Notes: generated by a model not told the origin, from the sequence alone. Shown: positions 1 through 10,434, numbered from the stretch's first letter. The stretch is 64,000 nucleotides of DNA from Blasia pusilla (GCA_050084515.1 CM114274.1:42160001-42224000); one strand, 5' to 3'. Translations and numbers: made by a program.

Positions 1-134
1 TCTAAAACCTCCTTTGCATCCTCAAAGTGGTTTGTTTAAAATACTTTGAACTTCTTTGAGGGACAGAATTGGTTGGTGGATTCCTACTCCTACCTCCGAC
101 TCTCTTAAAACTACCAGCAACACATAGTACATGT
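1..134 (-). mobile_element. Element X-left, outer fragment (end of transposase gene)
   Basis: This stretch is the reverse complement of about 37,580-37,715 in X-right and encodes the same last residues of the X transposase after the SWIM zinc finger, ending near ILNKPL and a stop. It is separated from the rest of X-left (10,431 onward) by the gypsy1 insertion. The uninterrupted X-right sequence gives the empty site: the flanks on both sides of gypsy1 join perfectly there. About 370 bp of the outer X-left end, including its terminal repeat, must lie before the window start. Confidence 0.85.
131..134. repeat. Target site duplication ATGT of gypsy1 (left copy)
   Basis: ATGT here and at 10,431-10,434 flank an insert that starts TGTCGTG and ends GTGACA. 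X-right has a single ATGT at the matching place (within GTACATGTGC), so this is a 4-bp duplication made by integration. Confidence 0.85.
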
Positions 135-777
135 TGTCGTGCGCATACACATCGCTACACAACATACATCGCTGTCACCGAACACACACACAAACACGCA
201 TGATCCCATGCTAACTCATGGCATCCAAACAACGAGACAAGAAGTACCAAAATATCTCCAATATAAAGTAAGCTCCAATCTCTCTCTACACCATCTAACA
301 CCATAGCTCTCAAAGGTGTGCACTCTCTCTCATATCAAACCAAGCCCACTCTCCTAATGAGAGGCTCGGGTTACACTCACAAGGCAAGGGACCATAGCTC
401 CGCCGCCTCATGCCAAGAGGTTCAACAAAGAGAGAATGAGCTCTCAAGCTCTCTCTCCTTGAGGTATACCCCTCCCCTCTCCCAAGCTCTCTCCATGGTA
501 ACCTATTCTCCCAAGTCACCTCCTTGGCTCTTGACCTGATGTAGGAGGTCAAGGGCCACTTACCAAAAATAATAAGTCGATCATATACTCAAAATGGTAC
601 TTACCTAAAATAGTAAGTTCCTCAATATGGCTCCAAATGAGCCAAAACAAAGGGAAAACCTGCTATCTCAGGTTTCCAAGGGCCTCAACAGGTCACCCTT
701 GACCTACTGGGCGTGTCCTCCACTACTCATGAAGGCGCTCTATTAGATCTCACCGATCTATCCTAAAAGACGTGACA
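135..777 (-). repeat. Gypsy1 3' LTR
   Basis: In element sense it starts TGTCACGTC at 777 and ends CACGACA at 135. Bases 264-777 match 9,919-10,430 almost throughout. The last 128 bp (262-135) have no counterpart in the other LTR but do match 780-907. The LTR is therefore either 643 bp with the other copy altered, or carries an abnormal end. The copy in gypsy2 shares the 264-777 part too. Confidence 0.75.
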
Positions 778-779
778 GC

Positions 780-907
780 TGTCGTGCGCATACACATCGC
801 TACACAACATACATCGTTGTCACCGAACACACACACAAACACGCATGATCCCATGCTAACTCATGGCATCCAAACAACGAGACAAGAAGTACCAAAATAT
901 CTCCAAT
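780..907 (-). repeat. Second copy of the LTR-terminal 128-bp sequence
   Basis: Bases 780-907 repeat 135-262 with one visible mismatch. In element sense this copy ends CACGACA, then two bases (GC), then the LTR start TGTCACG, which looks like an LTR-LTR junction. It directly follows a G-rich purine run (complement of 908-915) that could be the polypurine tract. This arrangement is not normal for a gypsy 3' end. Confidence 0.85.
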
Positions 908-1093
908 CGCCCCCCTAGCTGGTGGTTAGGTCCCTCTAACTCCAGATAGTCATCTATCCCTACCTACCATGACATACATCTCTCGGACGCTAAGAGCAAG
1001 AAGGCAGGGTGCTCATGTGGCCCCATCGTTAGTCGCCTCCTTGTCATCCATGTCACAGACACAAGTCGGAATGTAGAACTACCTTCTCTATGT

Positions 1094-1228
1094 ACATCTG
1101 GGACACATCCATCGTCCCTGAGGAACCCTAGTGAGAGGTGGCGTCAAACATGCCATATGCCATCCTCTCGAACACCCATCACAGACTAGCATCGTGGCCG
1201 CACCACAGGCAGAACCACACAACATACA
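1094..1228 (-). pseudogene. PHD finger at the end of the gypsy1 pol gene
   Basis: The frame from 1,564 to 1,088 ends with a complete C4HC3 pattern. Residues C113, C116, C128, C131, H136, C139, C154 and C157 of that frame have the standard PHD spacing, with the typical CDGC..GWHMACL core. The upstream residues (GDYVYLQ, NCAPCHLPN) form the integrase C-terminal segment that precedes PHD fingers in related elements. PHD fingers read histone H3 tails, so this module probably takes the targeting role that chromodomains play in other gypsy elements; that is inference. This frame is offset from the integrase core by a frameshift near 1,562. Confidence 0.85.
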
Positions 1229-1560
1229 ACGCAAGCCTGCAGGAACTACTGCTAAGCTCGGATCTACTGTACCATCAATGTTAGGAAGGTGACATGGCGC
1301 ACAATTACGCACATGGTCCTTCCATACCATACCATCGCGTCCCTCTAGCAAGAGAACACCTGATGGCAAAATGTCACGCACTCTCAGGATAGTGCGCCCT
1401 GCAGTCACATCCAACGTCGTCGGTGCCGTCTGCTGCAAGTAGACATAATCTCCCTGATGAAACCTCCGGATAGTTGGTCGATAACCACCACCTCGAATAG
1501 TCGCATACCTCAACGCTTCCCGATGCTGTGCAATCGCTAAGTTCTTGAACGCCATGGGCA

Positions 1561-2420
1561 TCACTCTCGAAATAACTCAGCCCTCGAGAACATGCTCGCA
1601 CCCATACATCTCGGGTCATCAAGGTTCAGCACCTTACCAAAGATCTCGACGAATGGCCGAGGTAAATCGGCTCGCCATAAAGTAGCAAGTACGGTGAAAA
1701 AGACGCTAAGGATGCTCGTCGCTGAATCTGTATCCCATCGCCAACCATGGCAACCGAGGTCCCAATCTCCTAGGTGACCTCTTTGCAAGCCATACTTGCG
1801 TAAACCCCTCTTCACCGTCTGCACAACTCTCTCCGCTAATCCATCCGCCTCAGGATGATCTCGCGAAGTCGTGCGGTGGTCAATCAGCGCTTGATCACAC
1901 AAGGCTTGGAACTCACCGCGAAACTCGGTACCCTGGTTTGTCAACACCTCAGCCGGTGCGCCATAATGACTCAGCACTCTGTCAAGGAAGGCATAAGCTA
2001 CTCCCTCACTCGCTTTGTCAGGCAATGCAACCAACTCGATCCACTTCGAGAAGTGCTCGACCATCACCAACACATAACGACTGTGACGCTCCGTTAAGGG
2101 CAAAAGTCCTGCAAAATCCAAACTCCATCTATACCCTAAGCCCATGATCAGTAATGGATGCAACTGTGGAGTCGGAGCATTGAACGATGCTCGGACCCAA
2201 TCACACACCATGCACCTGGCAACAAAGCTGAAGCGAACGTTTAGCGGTTTGCCTGCCACCAATATCGAACTGGAGCAAGCTATACGCCCGCTTCACCCCA
2301 AAGTGACCCAACTCCTCGTGGGCATCTTTGCACTAGTCATGCTCTCTGCAAAGGATGCGACACTCACGCGTACTCGCCATCCTCCCAAACCCTCAAAAAT
2401 GTGTCCCCTCCCAACGGAAT
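1561..2420 (-). pseudogene. Gypsy1 integrase core
   Basis: The 2,262-1,561 frame has the retroviral-type integrase core: WSLDFAGLLPL with the first Asp, VLTNQGTEFRGEF where the family has VLTDQGTEF, and HPEADGLAERVVQTVK with the catalytic Glu. The second catalytic Asp is Asn, so this copy should not integrate. Remains of the N-terminal HHCC zinc region lie upstream to about 2,420 in other frames (HEELGHFGVKRAYSLL can be read). It follows RNase H and runs into the PHD-containing C-terminus after a frameshift. Confidence 0.85.
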
Positions 2421-2500
2421 CGCCTGGCCCATCAGGATCCGATCCCGCTCTCTAGCATCCATGGTGCTCGCAAGGCTGCCAGTACAAAGGTACTCTAAGA

Positions 2501-3100
2501 CTACTCCATCATCATGAATATCTCGGCCACTTGTCGTGTCCTCACTGGCCTCGAGATCCAAGGACTCTCCACTAGACCTCGCCATCGAAGTCTCCACACT
2601 CTGGCTCTCCATAGCCAACATGCATAAATAGGCTGACGCGTGCCATCCTGGCACCGACTCCTCTCCACTCTCTCATGCCATCGAGCTCCAGTCGCATCTC
2701 GCTGACTCGGGCATGGGTTACGACTCAACCCATCTGCATCCTGGTTAAGCGTCCCAGGTCTATGTACCACCTGAAAATCATATTCCTGCAACAACAGAGC
2801 CCATCTCGCAAGCTTCCCTGTAAGCTTGTCGGACTCCATCAACCACTTTAGTGGTTGATGATCAGTGATGATGGTAAAGGGGTTGCCGAATAAGTAACAC
2901 CTGAAATGCGCGACAACCCACACCGCAGCCAAGCACTCACCCTCATACGAGCTTTACTTTGCCTCTGCAACGTTGTTCAAGCGGCTAGCATAAGCCACCA
3001 CGAACTCTCTACCCTCATCATCATGTTGGGTGAGCACCGCTCCAAGCCCCAACATGCTCCAATCTGTGTGCAACTAGAAAGGACGCCCCCTGATCGGTCT
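2501..3100 (-). pseudogene. Gypsy1 RNase H domain
   Basis: The frame starting at 2,932 reads AAVWVVAHFRCYLFGNPFTIITDHQPLKWL, followed by LTGKLARWALLLQEYDF and HRPGTLNQDADGLSR, the conserved second half of the gypsy RNase H domain. Upstream, up to about 3,100, the complement encodes the first half (AVLTQHDDEGREFVVAY, then YASRLNN) after a stop. It degrades the RNA strand during reverse transcription. Position between RT and integrase fits the pol order. Confidence 0.85.
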
Positions 3101-3179
3101 CCTCAAGATGGGTGCGGACGTCAACCTGTCCTTGAGCAACTGAAATGCTCACTCCTGCTCATCCCCCCAGTGCCACTTG

Positions 3180-4320
3180 TCATCCACCTTGGTCAACAAG
3201 GTCGGCCGACCATAATCGAATGAATCCCTTGACGTATCGCCGATAGAAGTTCGCCAATCCCATGAATGCGCGAACACGGCTCACATCTGTAGGGCGTGGA
3301 ATGCGTGAGATAGCCTCTACTTTCGTCTGCTGAACACCAAGGCCCCCTGGGTATATCGTATGACCCAAGTACTCAATCTGGTCGTAGAAGTACTTGCACT
3401 TGCCTGGATGTAGCTTCAGCCCATGTAATTGCAATCGTCGAAACACCTCCTCTAGATGTTGCTCATGCTCCTCAACCGTGGCGCTAAAGACTACGATGTC
3501 ATCAATTTAACACCTAGCAAAATCCGGACTAGCCAAGATCCTATCCATGACCCTCTCAAACTCAGCGGGGCATTCTTTAACCAAATGGTAAGAACCGCCA
3601 CTTTGGTACAAACAATCCTTTCGTGAGGATCGATGCCCCAAAATGCCGTCTTTTGCTGCCCTCCAATCGATAGGCGGTGATGGTATTTGGCTCATAAATC
3701 AATGAATCAAGACCTTTGCGTGACCAATCGCATCAAAGATCTCCTCAGGGGTGGGCATGGCATACCTATCAGTTTTCGTCTGCCGATTGATAGGTCGGTA
3801 ATCCCCACACATCCGCCTATCCGTCCAGTTGCCATGCACATCCTTCTTGGCGGGCATGACAATGGCAAATGCATACTCCCCATGCGACATCTCCACTAGT
3901 CCTGCTCCGACCAAGTCCTGGCTCCTACTCTGAATCAGAGCCCTCTCCATATCACTGTACCTGTAGGGTTGTCGGAAGATCGGCATATCACTCGATAACT
4001 CAATGTGGATCCCCGGTCCCTTTAGCGTACCCAAATCCTCCATGCTAAACGCAAAGTAGCTCCTATAACTCCTGAGGAACTGATGTATTCTGCGCCGCTC
4101 TCCTCTTGTCAACTTAGGGCCCATATCTGGCTCCCAAGTCTCCATCATGACTACGGTAGGACTCTCCGGCGCGGGTATCGGTGGTTGCTATGGTGCAACC
4201 CCGTCTCGAACAACAACACTCGGCCGCTCTCCTCCGCACCAAGCGCAAACTCGATCTCCTCCACGCAAAGTGCTCAAACCACGCCGATCTTGTGGCTATC
4301 ATCTCCTTGCGTACCTTCAA
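3180..4320 (-). pseudogene. Gypsy1 reverse transcriptase
   Basis: The 4,148-3,699 frame holds the RT N-terminal part: ELSSDMPIFRQPYRYS, an EYAFAIVMPAKKD segment, then RRMCGDYRPINRQT and YAMPTPEEIFDAIGHAKV. A second piece (3,695-3,507) has the central part up to DFARC. The catalytic box, normally YIDD, reads stop-IDDIVVF near 3,505, so the tyrosine codon has become TAA. The last piece (3,446-3,180) gives HLEEVFRRLQLHGLKLHPGKC and GLANFYRRYVKGF. Frame changes and the active-site stop make this a dead copy. Confidence 0.88.
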
Positions 4321-4439
4321 AACATCCCAAGAAGTCCAAGGGTGTCTCTCTGATCTCCCCTGGTGCGTAGATCTCTCGGTCTCGCCCGACCCACGCCTCC
4401 ACCGTCTTGGTAGGCATGGGGCTCCACCAACATAACTGT

Positions 4440-5443
4440 GTGATCATCGCGATCTCATACGACGCTCTCGGCCACTCCCAAGCCGAGGATCCATGTCAAG
4501 TAGTTCAGGTCCATCGCTCGACCCAAGACATGGCGTCGTGATGCCTCGACATCGATGGTACTGCCGTCACTCGTGGAAATCCCATCGCTCGCTCTCTCTC
4601 GTCGGCGTTGGGCTCCACCAACCGCTGAACCTGGTCATCCCAAACCAAGCCAGGACCGGCCTCCTTGTATGCATAGGAAGCGGGAAAACTCACAAACGTG
4701 GGCAAGGCTGCCCGCGGCCTGCCTACCCTGTTGACCACAGTCAGCGGTGGTCGATCATTGTGCCTCACTGCCTGTGATCGACGACCAAGAACCAGAATGG
4801 AATCCACTAACAAAGGGGAGGGGCGCTCCACTCTCGCATACGCTCTCCATAACACCGCATGGGGCACCAAGTTGGTCCACCATAGACGCGGGCGATGGGC
4901 TCTAGAACCTACACTCGCCGCATCCAAGAACACTGCTGGGCCGATCCAAGCACGCACCTGATGAGCACTCGTCACGACCCGTGACCTGGAGTCTCCTAAG
5001 ATCGGCACATTCTCTAGAATGTAGGCTGGAGAACGAGAGGGGTGCTCTACTGAATCGCCGTAAGACCTCAACATCTCCCAAAACAACTGGACCGAGTGTC
5101 ACCAACAAATTGTCTGCGTCCAAAGACTCGATTGGCTCCCCGACATGGCCAACCGGCAATGACCAAATCAATGGTCCCTACCCGCTCTAAGTCCTGCGCC
5201 CCAACAACAAAATATCCTCAAGAGGGAACTCTGGTACCCTTCAGATCTGACGGGCTTGACAATAAGTTGGGAAAACGAAGGCGTAATTGCGCCACATGTT
5301 GTAGTGAGATGCGCTCGCAACATCATCACTCTCCACATATAGGTATCGGCCAGACTCGACTCCTGCTGCAAAGCAGCAGCTAGCCCGGTGCTAATCCCTC
5401 CAAAGAGATCTAACACTTGAATACCCTCCTCCGGGTACACCAC
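4440..5443 (-). pseudogene. Gypsy1 cytosine-5 DNA methyltransferase
   Basis: Motifs appear in the right order for a C5-cytosine methyltransferase. Motif I is VLDLFGGISTGLAA at the start of the 5,443 frame. Motif IV is DLVIAGWPCRGA near 5,160, with the catalytic Cys of the PC pair. Motif VI is ILENVPILGDSRSR, and motif VIII is AHRPRLWWTNL. A target-recognition stretch of about 80 residues follows, then ERERAMGFP and, in another frame, GRAMDLNYLTWILGLG, the usual C-terminal motif. The domain is about 330 residues with no visible regulatory domain. It lies between protease and RT on the same strand, so it belongs to the polyprotein. At least two frameshifts break it, after motif I and before motif VI. 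It would transfer methyl groups to cytosine in DNA. The role in the element (self-silencing control or host mimicry) is unknown. Confidence 0.85.
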
Positions 5444-6059
5444 ACAATGGGTGTGGTATCCAAGGGTGTCATCGTAGCACTCCTGCTACCTCGGGTTCCT
5501 CAGACCCGTCACGCCTGGTGCAAACGCCTCGCTCCACGCGGTGTGACGTGCTCATCTACCAATCGTTGAAGCTCCTCGGCCGAGCCCCACGGCGACACCT
5601 CTCCTCCACGGAATGATGCGGCTACCATAACACTCCTCTCCATACAAATGTCGAACGGAGTATCCCTGCATGGACATGTCCTCAATCAAATCACTAGGCC
5701 AAGTGATGGCATCGCTAAATCTTCGCCAAGGTCGCCATCTCTCGTGGCCGTTGCTCATCATCGCACTGCGTGAATCGAACGGGTAATGAGCTAAGACGCC
5801 CATCACCGATCGCCATCCTGGTCTCAGAGGGCCGACTCCTCCCGTAATCCAGGGAAAACCCCATCGGGTATAACATCGCTCCACCAACCAAGACGTCGTG
5901 AGGACTCATCGACGTCACTATCGCTTGGCGCGCATCACGGACTCATTCGTAGGATGTCCCGGCGAATCCTCACCACGACCCTGCCGGGTGATGTCTTGGT
6001 GGTACTCGCTCCACCCAAGGATGTTCAGATCCGGAATGGACAACGCTCCACATCGGCTC

Positions 6060-6190
6060 TCGTCAAGCCCAATCCTCGAATGACACTTTCCCCAACATCA
6101 AGGGTTGCGCTCCCGAATCCAACAAGGCAGCGTTGCGGACTAAAAGCTCTACCTCCATGACTCACCAATCGAAGACCTCTCCTTGGTTAT
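6060..6190 (-). pseudogene. Gypsy1 aspartic protease active-site region
   Basis: The complement of about 6,108-6,130 encodes RNAALLDSGAQP; LLDSGA is the retropepsin active-site signature (D-S/T-G). It lies between the gag zinc knuckles and the methyltransferase, as expected. The rest of the domain, toward 5,900, is readable only across frame changes. It would cut the polyprotein. Confidence 0.6.
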
Positions 6191-7022
6191 CAAAGCAACA
6201 CAACACCAGGAGAAGCCATGGCACGCTCTATCGCTGGTCTAGCGGGCATCTCCGCCATCCTAGCACCGTAGCCTCGCCATGAATGACGTGGGACGGCCCG
6301 AGCATCCGCTCAAGGGCAGGTCCATCACCTCCTCTGCAATCACCTCGAACATGATGCAAGAACTCCAACTCGCGCTCACATAGTGAAGCGGCGAAAAAAA
6401 GCCTCGGCGGGCATATCCCCAACGTCACAACATCGGAAGCAGAAAATAAAGGAGTGCGGGTACAACGGTGGCCGCCCCAACAACGTGCTCGACACATGCC
6501 CCTCCCGAGCATCAACAATAGGAGTCGCCGACTCGCTTCTCCCATCGCCCTCCGTGCTTGCACACCAACAACATTACCAACTCTCCGGGAACTTTGATGA
6601 GGACCCATTGATGGGGTCCTCATCGCTTCGGACAACGTGAAAGACTGAGGAAGCCTAGTCTGTCTTCTGGCTTCCCCTTGCTGTGGATCCAACTCTGCGG
6701 TTGCTCCACGCGTCACAACTACGGCGGCCTCCATTTGAGCAACCCGCACATCCATCCAGGATCCTCTAGATCTCTGGCTGCTCCATATGATGTCGATGCC
6801 ACGGATCCGGCATCGGGTAACCTCAATGCCATAGCGGCACTGCGCTCTCAGAATCGTTGTATCTCGGCGGCCATCCCTCACGTCCGGCATCTTCCTCGGG
6901 GCGTCTAGGTGGTGGTACTCTATCTCCTCCACGGGCAGCTCCACCACCCTGTCGGGCAACTCCAGCTCCTCGTCTCCCAACGGGACCACCTGGTGCACGA
7001 TCTCTAGGCCCACCCGGACCGG
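6191..7022 (-). other. Gag-protease linker of gypsy1
   Basis: This stretch lies between the zinc knuckles and the protease. The complement encodes low-complexity Gly/Arg/Pro-rich sequence (GGDRVPPPRRPEEDAGREG and similar). The 261-residue open frame across it (7,013-6,228) has no recognisable domain and a similar frame in gypsy2 is broken, so I treat it as linker rather than a separate gene. Confidence 0.5.
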
Positions 7023-8400
7023 CTACTCGATCTGATGCCCTCTCCGGCCCTCGGTCGGACGTAACTCGGGATGTAAATCGAAACACACTGGCGCGTGTAT
7101 GACCATACCTCGACAATAGTCACACCGATAACCTCCTGGTGCAACACCATCTCCTCCTCCATCTTTGAGGCACACGCCCATGACCCGACGAGTGCAATCG
7201 CGTTGATGATGGGCTCCACCACATGACCAGCAAGTAATAGTAGGCGGCCGCCGAGCGCGCATATGAAGGCGCAGGTCTCTGTGGCACGGCCTCCCGGTAT
7301 CCTCCCTGAGCTCGTGGTGCCACAGTCGACCTATCTTGGAGTCCACGTTGCTGCACAGGTGGTGCAGACAATCGTGACTGCTCTCGCCCAGAACCCATGG
7401 TGGCTACGCTCTCCTCCGCCATGTTGCGCTCAATGTTCTTGGCGGTCCTAAAAACATCTCTCAACGTAGGGGAGGTGTTCATAAGAAGCACCCCTCCCGC
7501 ACCCGTGTCCGCAGGGTCCGGTCCAGCATCGCGTACCATGACTGGATAGCCTGAGCCTCTATCACCCCCTGAGTGACATTGATCAACCGGCGCAAGCGAG
7601 TGTAAGCCTCATGCAAACTCTCACCCGGGTGCCTCTGGAAGTCGTGGATGCTCCGCAACTTCTCCGTCCGTACCCCCTAGTAGCTCGCCCTCAACTCAGC
7701 AAATAACTCAACCACAGTGTTGAACCTGGGACGAACCCGACTAGACGGTGCAACTCCTCCCATGCGAGTGACTCCTCCTAAAACGTCACTAGTGGAAGAG
7801 GCAGTAGCCTCTCCTGACTCCTCCTCCTCATCTGGGAACGGCTCCGTCCATGACATATAATGTGGGTCATAGTAGAGCCTCCACGCCTCGATCTCACATG
7901 CATATCTCGAGAGAACTCATGGTAATCGCCCATGGGCCCCTCTAAATGCTGGAACATACCGTTCCATCTTTGTAAATGGGTTGAACTCTCTAGAGTTCTG
8001 GCCCGTGCAGGAGTCGCACCAACTCCTAAACTCGCTATAAAATGTGCAACTCAATCGTGCCCCTCGCACCTAAAACCTACGCGTCCTCTACCCCGGTCGC
8101 CCATCTCAGACGCCCAACCGGTAGGACCACTCACAACGTGTGGCGATGTGCTCACAAACTCCTCTACACCCTCCCCTTGTCCGACGATGACACGAATGAG
8201 GTCGAGGTGGTCCTCCCCTCGGAACCTCGCGCCACTCCGCGTAAAACCTCTAGAGCTACTCTCGGGTTCACCACCTCGCCTCTCAAAGTCCCGAACGGAC
8301 TCCGTGATGACCCTCGTGTCCCTCTCACCTGATCACTCTGAACCTCGTGAGGAATCCCTCAATCACTCATCCCAAACATGCGGCACTCGATCTACACTCT
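7023..8400 (-). pseudogene. Gypsy1 gag with two zinc knuckles
   Basis: In element sense, readable blocks include EFRSWCDSCTGQNSREFNPF, YACEIEAWRLYYDPHYMSW, FNTVVELFAELRASYWG and HPGESLHEAYTRLRRLINVTQG, which is the retrotransposon gag helix region. MNTSPTLRDVFRTAKNIERNMAEE follows. The 7,346-7,023 frame ends with a CCHC knuckle (C39, C42, H46 or H47, C51, in CWSCGGAHHQRDC) and a second Cys/His cluster (C74, C77, H84, C88). Gag packages the element RNA in the cytoplasm. Frameshifts break it at several places. Gypsy2 keeps the same blocks at 23,000-24,200. Confidence 0.75.
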
Positions 8401-9194
8401 CTCTCCCCGAGACGTGTAACGTGCGGCAACACGCGGCGTGGTGCGGCAAATCGACCAGGCTATCATCTCATCGACAACCTACCCTCAACTCCAGACATCC
8501 CACACAGGTGTATGTCCCCTAAACCACATACATAAATGATGCTCTCAGCATCCACACACCCAATATCCCCAAATAAATCCCAGAATCCCTCACACGTGCA
8601 GGGTAAAGGATCAGAATGGGTAACCTGAACACATGTCGATGTCGCTCCTCAAAGAATCGCAAATCTCGACCCCAACTCGATCGTGGAGACAACTCCTCCA
8701 ATCAGCAAGTCATACTCCTCCCGTACTGATGCTGCTCAAAACTCCTCGATAGAGAGTGCGGTCCCAACGGAACGGTGCGGCGTTGTAGGCGGCACGGAAC
8801 GGCTACGAACGGCACGGCCCTCGATGGTGGGATGCGGCACTCGGCGACATACCCTCCTCAATCAATAATAATCCCATACTCTGCTCCATAATGACGGTGC
8901 GGCTCCGTGATCGAGATGGTGCGGTGCGGCCACGAGCGGCACGGCGCGGCAATCGGCGGCGCGTTGCGGCTACGGGCGTCGCGTCACGACACGATACTTG
9001 ATCGTCGTCGAGCGGCTACCAATCACAACATAGCAGCATGAAATCAAAACTCAAACACCATAACCGGAGGTCATCTGCCTTCACTGGTTGATGAAGAAAC
9101 TGCGATGACGGTGGCGGCCAAAACAAAGTACGTGGTGGCGACGCAAGTCAAGGAATCAACGAACGTCATGGAAGACCCTCCACTCCGTAATGGC
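8401..9194 (-). other. Gypsy1 GC-rich leader
   Basis: No convincing reading frame. From about 8,750 to 9,000 the sequence is built from irregular repeats of GCGGCACGG and GGCTACGAACGG type motifs. I could not identify a clear tRNA primer-binding site next to the LTR, partly because the inner LTR border is uncertain. Confidence 0.4.
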
Positions 9195-9345
9195 GGCAAT
9201 GGCACCCAAAGGGTGGACAATGGACGGTGGACCGTTGACAGTGACGGTTGACCGCTGATGGTGATGGCCGACCGATGACGGTGACGGTTGACCGTCGATG
9301 GTGACGGTTGACCGTTGACGATGACTATGATGGCGACGGCCGCCG
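9195..9345. repeat. Irregular short tandem repeat (GACGGTTGACCG type)
   Basis: About seven degenerate copies of a unit like GGTGACGGTTGACCG with TGATGGTGATGG variants. A decayed version lies in gypsy2 at 24,505-24,575, so it is an old part of the element, not a recent expansion. Confidence 0.7.
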
Positions 9346-9918
9346 CCGTGTGGCGGCTGATTTAGGGTTTGCACGATTTAACCCTAAAAATCGCCTAGCA
9401 ATGGCAGCTTTACAAGATTGACCATAACTTTTTGCTTGCAACTCCAAATTGTGCACTGTTTGTTGCACAGCGTGCATTGCTTCACGATCTACGCCAGCAT
9501 CAAAAAATATTTAGAATCGGACATTTCATTAAAAACTGACGGGGACTGTCGTAAAGCCCAATGTCTCTTTCTCCTACACAAAATTTGGCAGCGCTCCCGC
9601 GCTCATTTCTCCCAACGAAAATGTAACATCTGTAAAAATACAAATCAGCAAGCTACATGGTGCTCCCGAGAGCACCAGCATGGGGCAACCCGCCCCCATA
9701 CTCAATCCCTATCAGAAATTGGGCAGCGCTTCCGCGCGCCACTCTTCCAAACGAAAAATCGGCAAATGCAAAGAATAATGAAAGCAGTCCTTGCTCCGAT
9801 GAGCACTCCCATGAGCCGCTGAACGGGGAACACGGTCCCCAACCTGCAAAAACAGCGAGTGACCAGTGAGCTCCCCCATGAAGCTCTCTCACTCTCTCAT
9901 TCTCCCATTCTCTCTTTG
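9346..9918 (-). other. Leader or inner LTR shared by gypsy1 and gypsy2
   Basis: This block aligns along its length to 25,630-26,175 in gypsy2, including a GCTCCCGAGAGCACC-type stretch and a CT-rich tract near 9,895. It has no coding frame conserved between the two copies. It is either LTR sequence that the 3' LTR of gypsy1 has lost or the untranslated leader. Confidence 0.5.
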
Positions 9919-10430
9919 TAAAGTAAGCTCCAATCTTTCTCTACACCATCTCACACCATAGCTCTCAAAGGTGTGCACTCTCTCTCATGTCAAACCAAAT
10001 CCACTCTCCTAATGAGAGGCTCGGGTTACACTCACAAGGCAAGGGACCATAGCTCCGCCGCCTCATGCCAAGAGGTTCAACAAAGAGAGAATGAGCTCTC
10101 AAGCTCTCTCTCCTTGAGGTATACCCCTCCCCTCTCCCAAGCTCTCTCCATAGTAACCTATTCTCCCAAGTCACCTCCTTGGCTCTTGACCTGATGTAGG
10201 AGGTCAAGGGCCACTTACCAAAAATAGTAAGTCGATCATATACTCAAAATGGTACTTACCTAAAATAGTAAGTTCCTCAATATGGCTCCAAATGAGCCAA
10301 AGAAGGGAAAACCCGCTATCTCGGGTTTCAAGGGCCTCAAGAGTCACCCTTGACCCATCTTGGGCGTGTCCTCCACTACTCATGAAGGCGCTCTATTAGA
10401 TCTCACCAATCTATCCTAAAAGACGTGACA
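9919..10430 (-). repeat. Gypsy1 5' LTR (part shared with the 3' LTR)
   Basis: Matches 264-777 with scattered substitutions and small indels, and begins TGTCACGTC in element sense at 10,430. Below 9,919 the sequence departs from the 3' LTR but continues to match gypsy2 (25,640-26,180), so that part is an old component of the element: either further LTR that the 3' copy has lost, or leader. Confidence 0.8.
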
Positions 10431-10434
10431 ATGT
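10431..10434. repeat. Target site duplication ATGT of gypsy1 (right copy)
   Basis: Second copy of the ATGT duplicated on insertion of gypsy1. It directly follows the LTR end GTGACA and overlaps the transposase codons just after the SWIM histidine. Confidence 0.85.

Larger units (their letters stand above)
135..10430 (-). mobile_element. Gypsy1: Ty3/gypsy LTR retrotransposon with C5-methyltransferase and PHD finger
   Basis: A 10.3-kb element on the minus strand, with TG...CA ends and a 4-bp duplication, inserted in X-left. In element sense (high to low coordinates) it carries LTR, a GC-rich leader, gag with zinc knuckles, protease, a cytosine-5 DNA methyltransferase, RT, RNase H, integrase, PHD finger and LTR. 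RT before RNase H before integrase is the Ty3/gypsy order. The two LTR copies look roughly 96 percent alike by eye, so the insertion is fairly young, yet the coding region has frameshifts, a stop at the RT active-site tyrosine and an Asp-to-Asn change in integrase. A second, older relative (gypsy2) lies at 22,276-26,537. Capture of cytosine methyltransferases by LTR elements has been reported in algae; whether this lineage is the same is not decidable here. Confidence 0.9.

Noticed and set aside
310-552. 80-codon frame found twice (310-552 and 9,965-10,207)
   Set aside because: Both lie in the LTRs of gypsy1. Conservation is that of the LTR, not of a protein.
6228-7013. 261-codon open frame in gypsy1
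   Set aside because: It is out of frame with gag and protease, has no domain, and is open mainly because of GC-rich low-complexity sequence.
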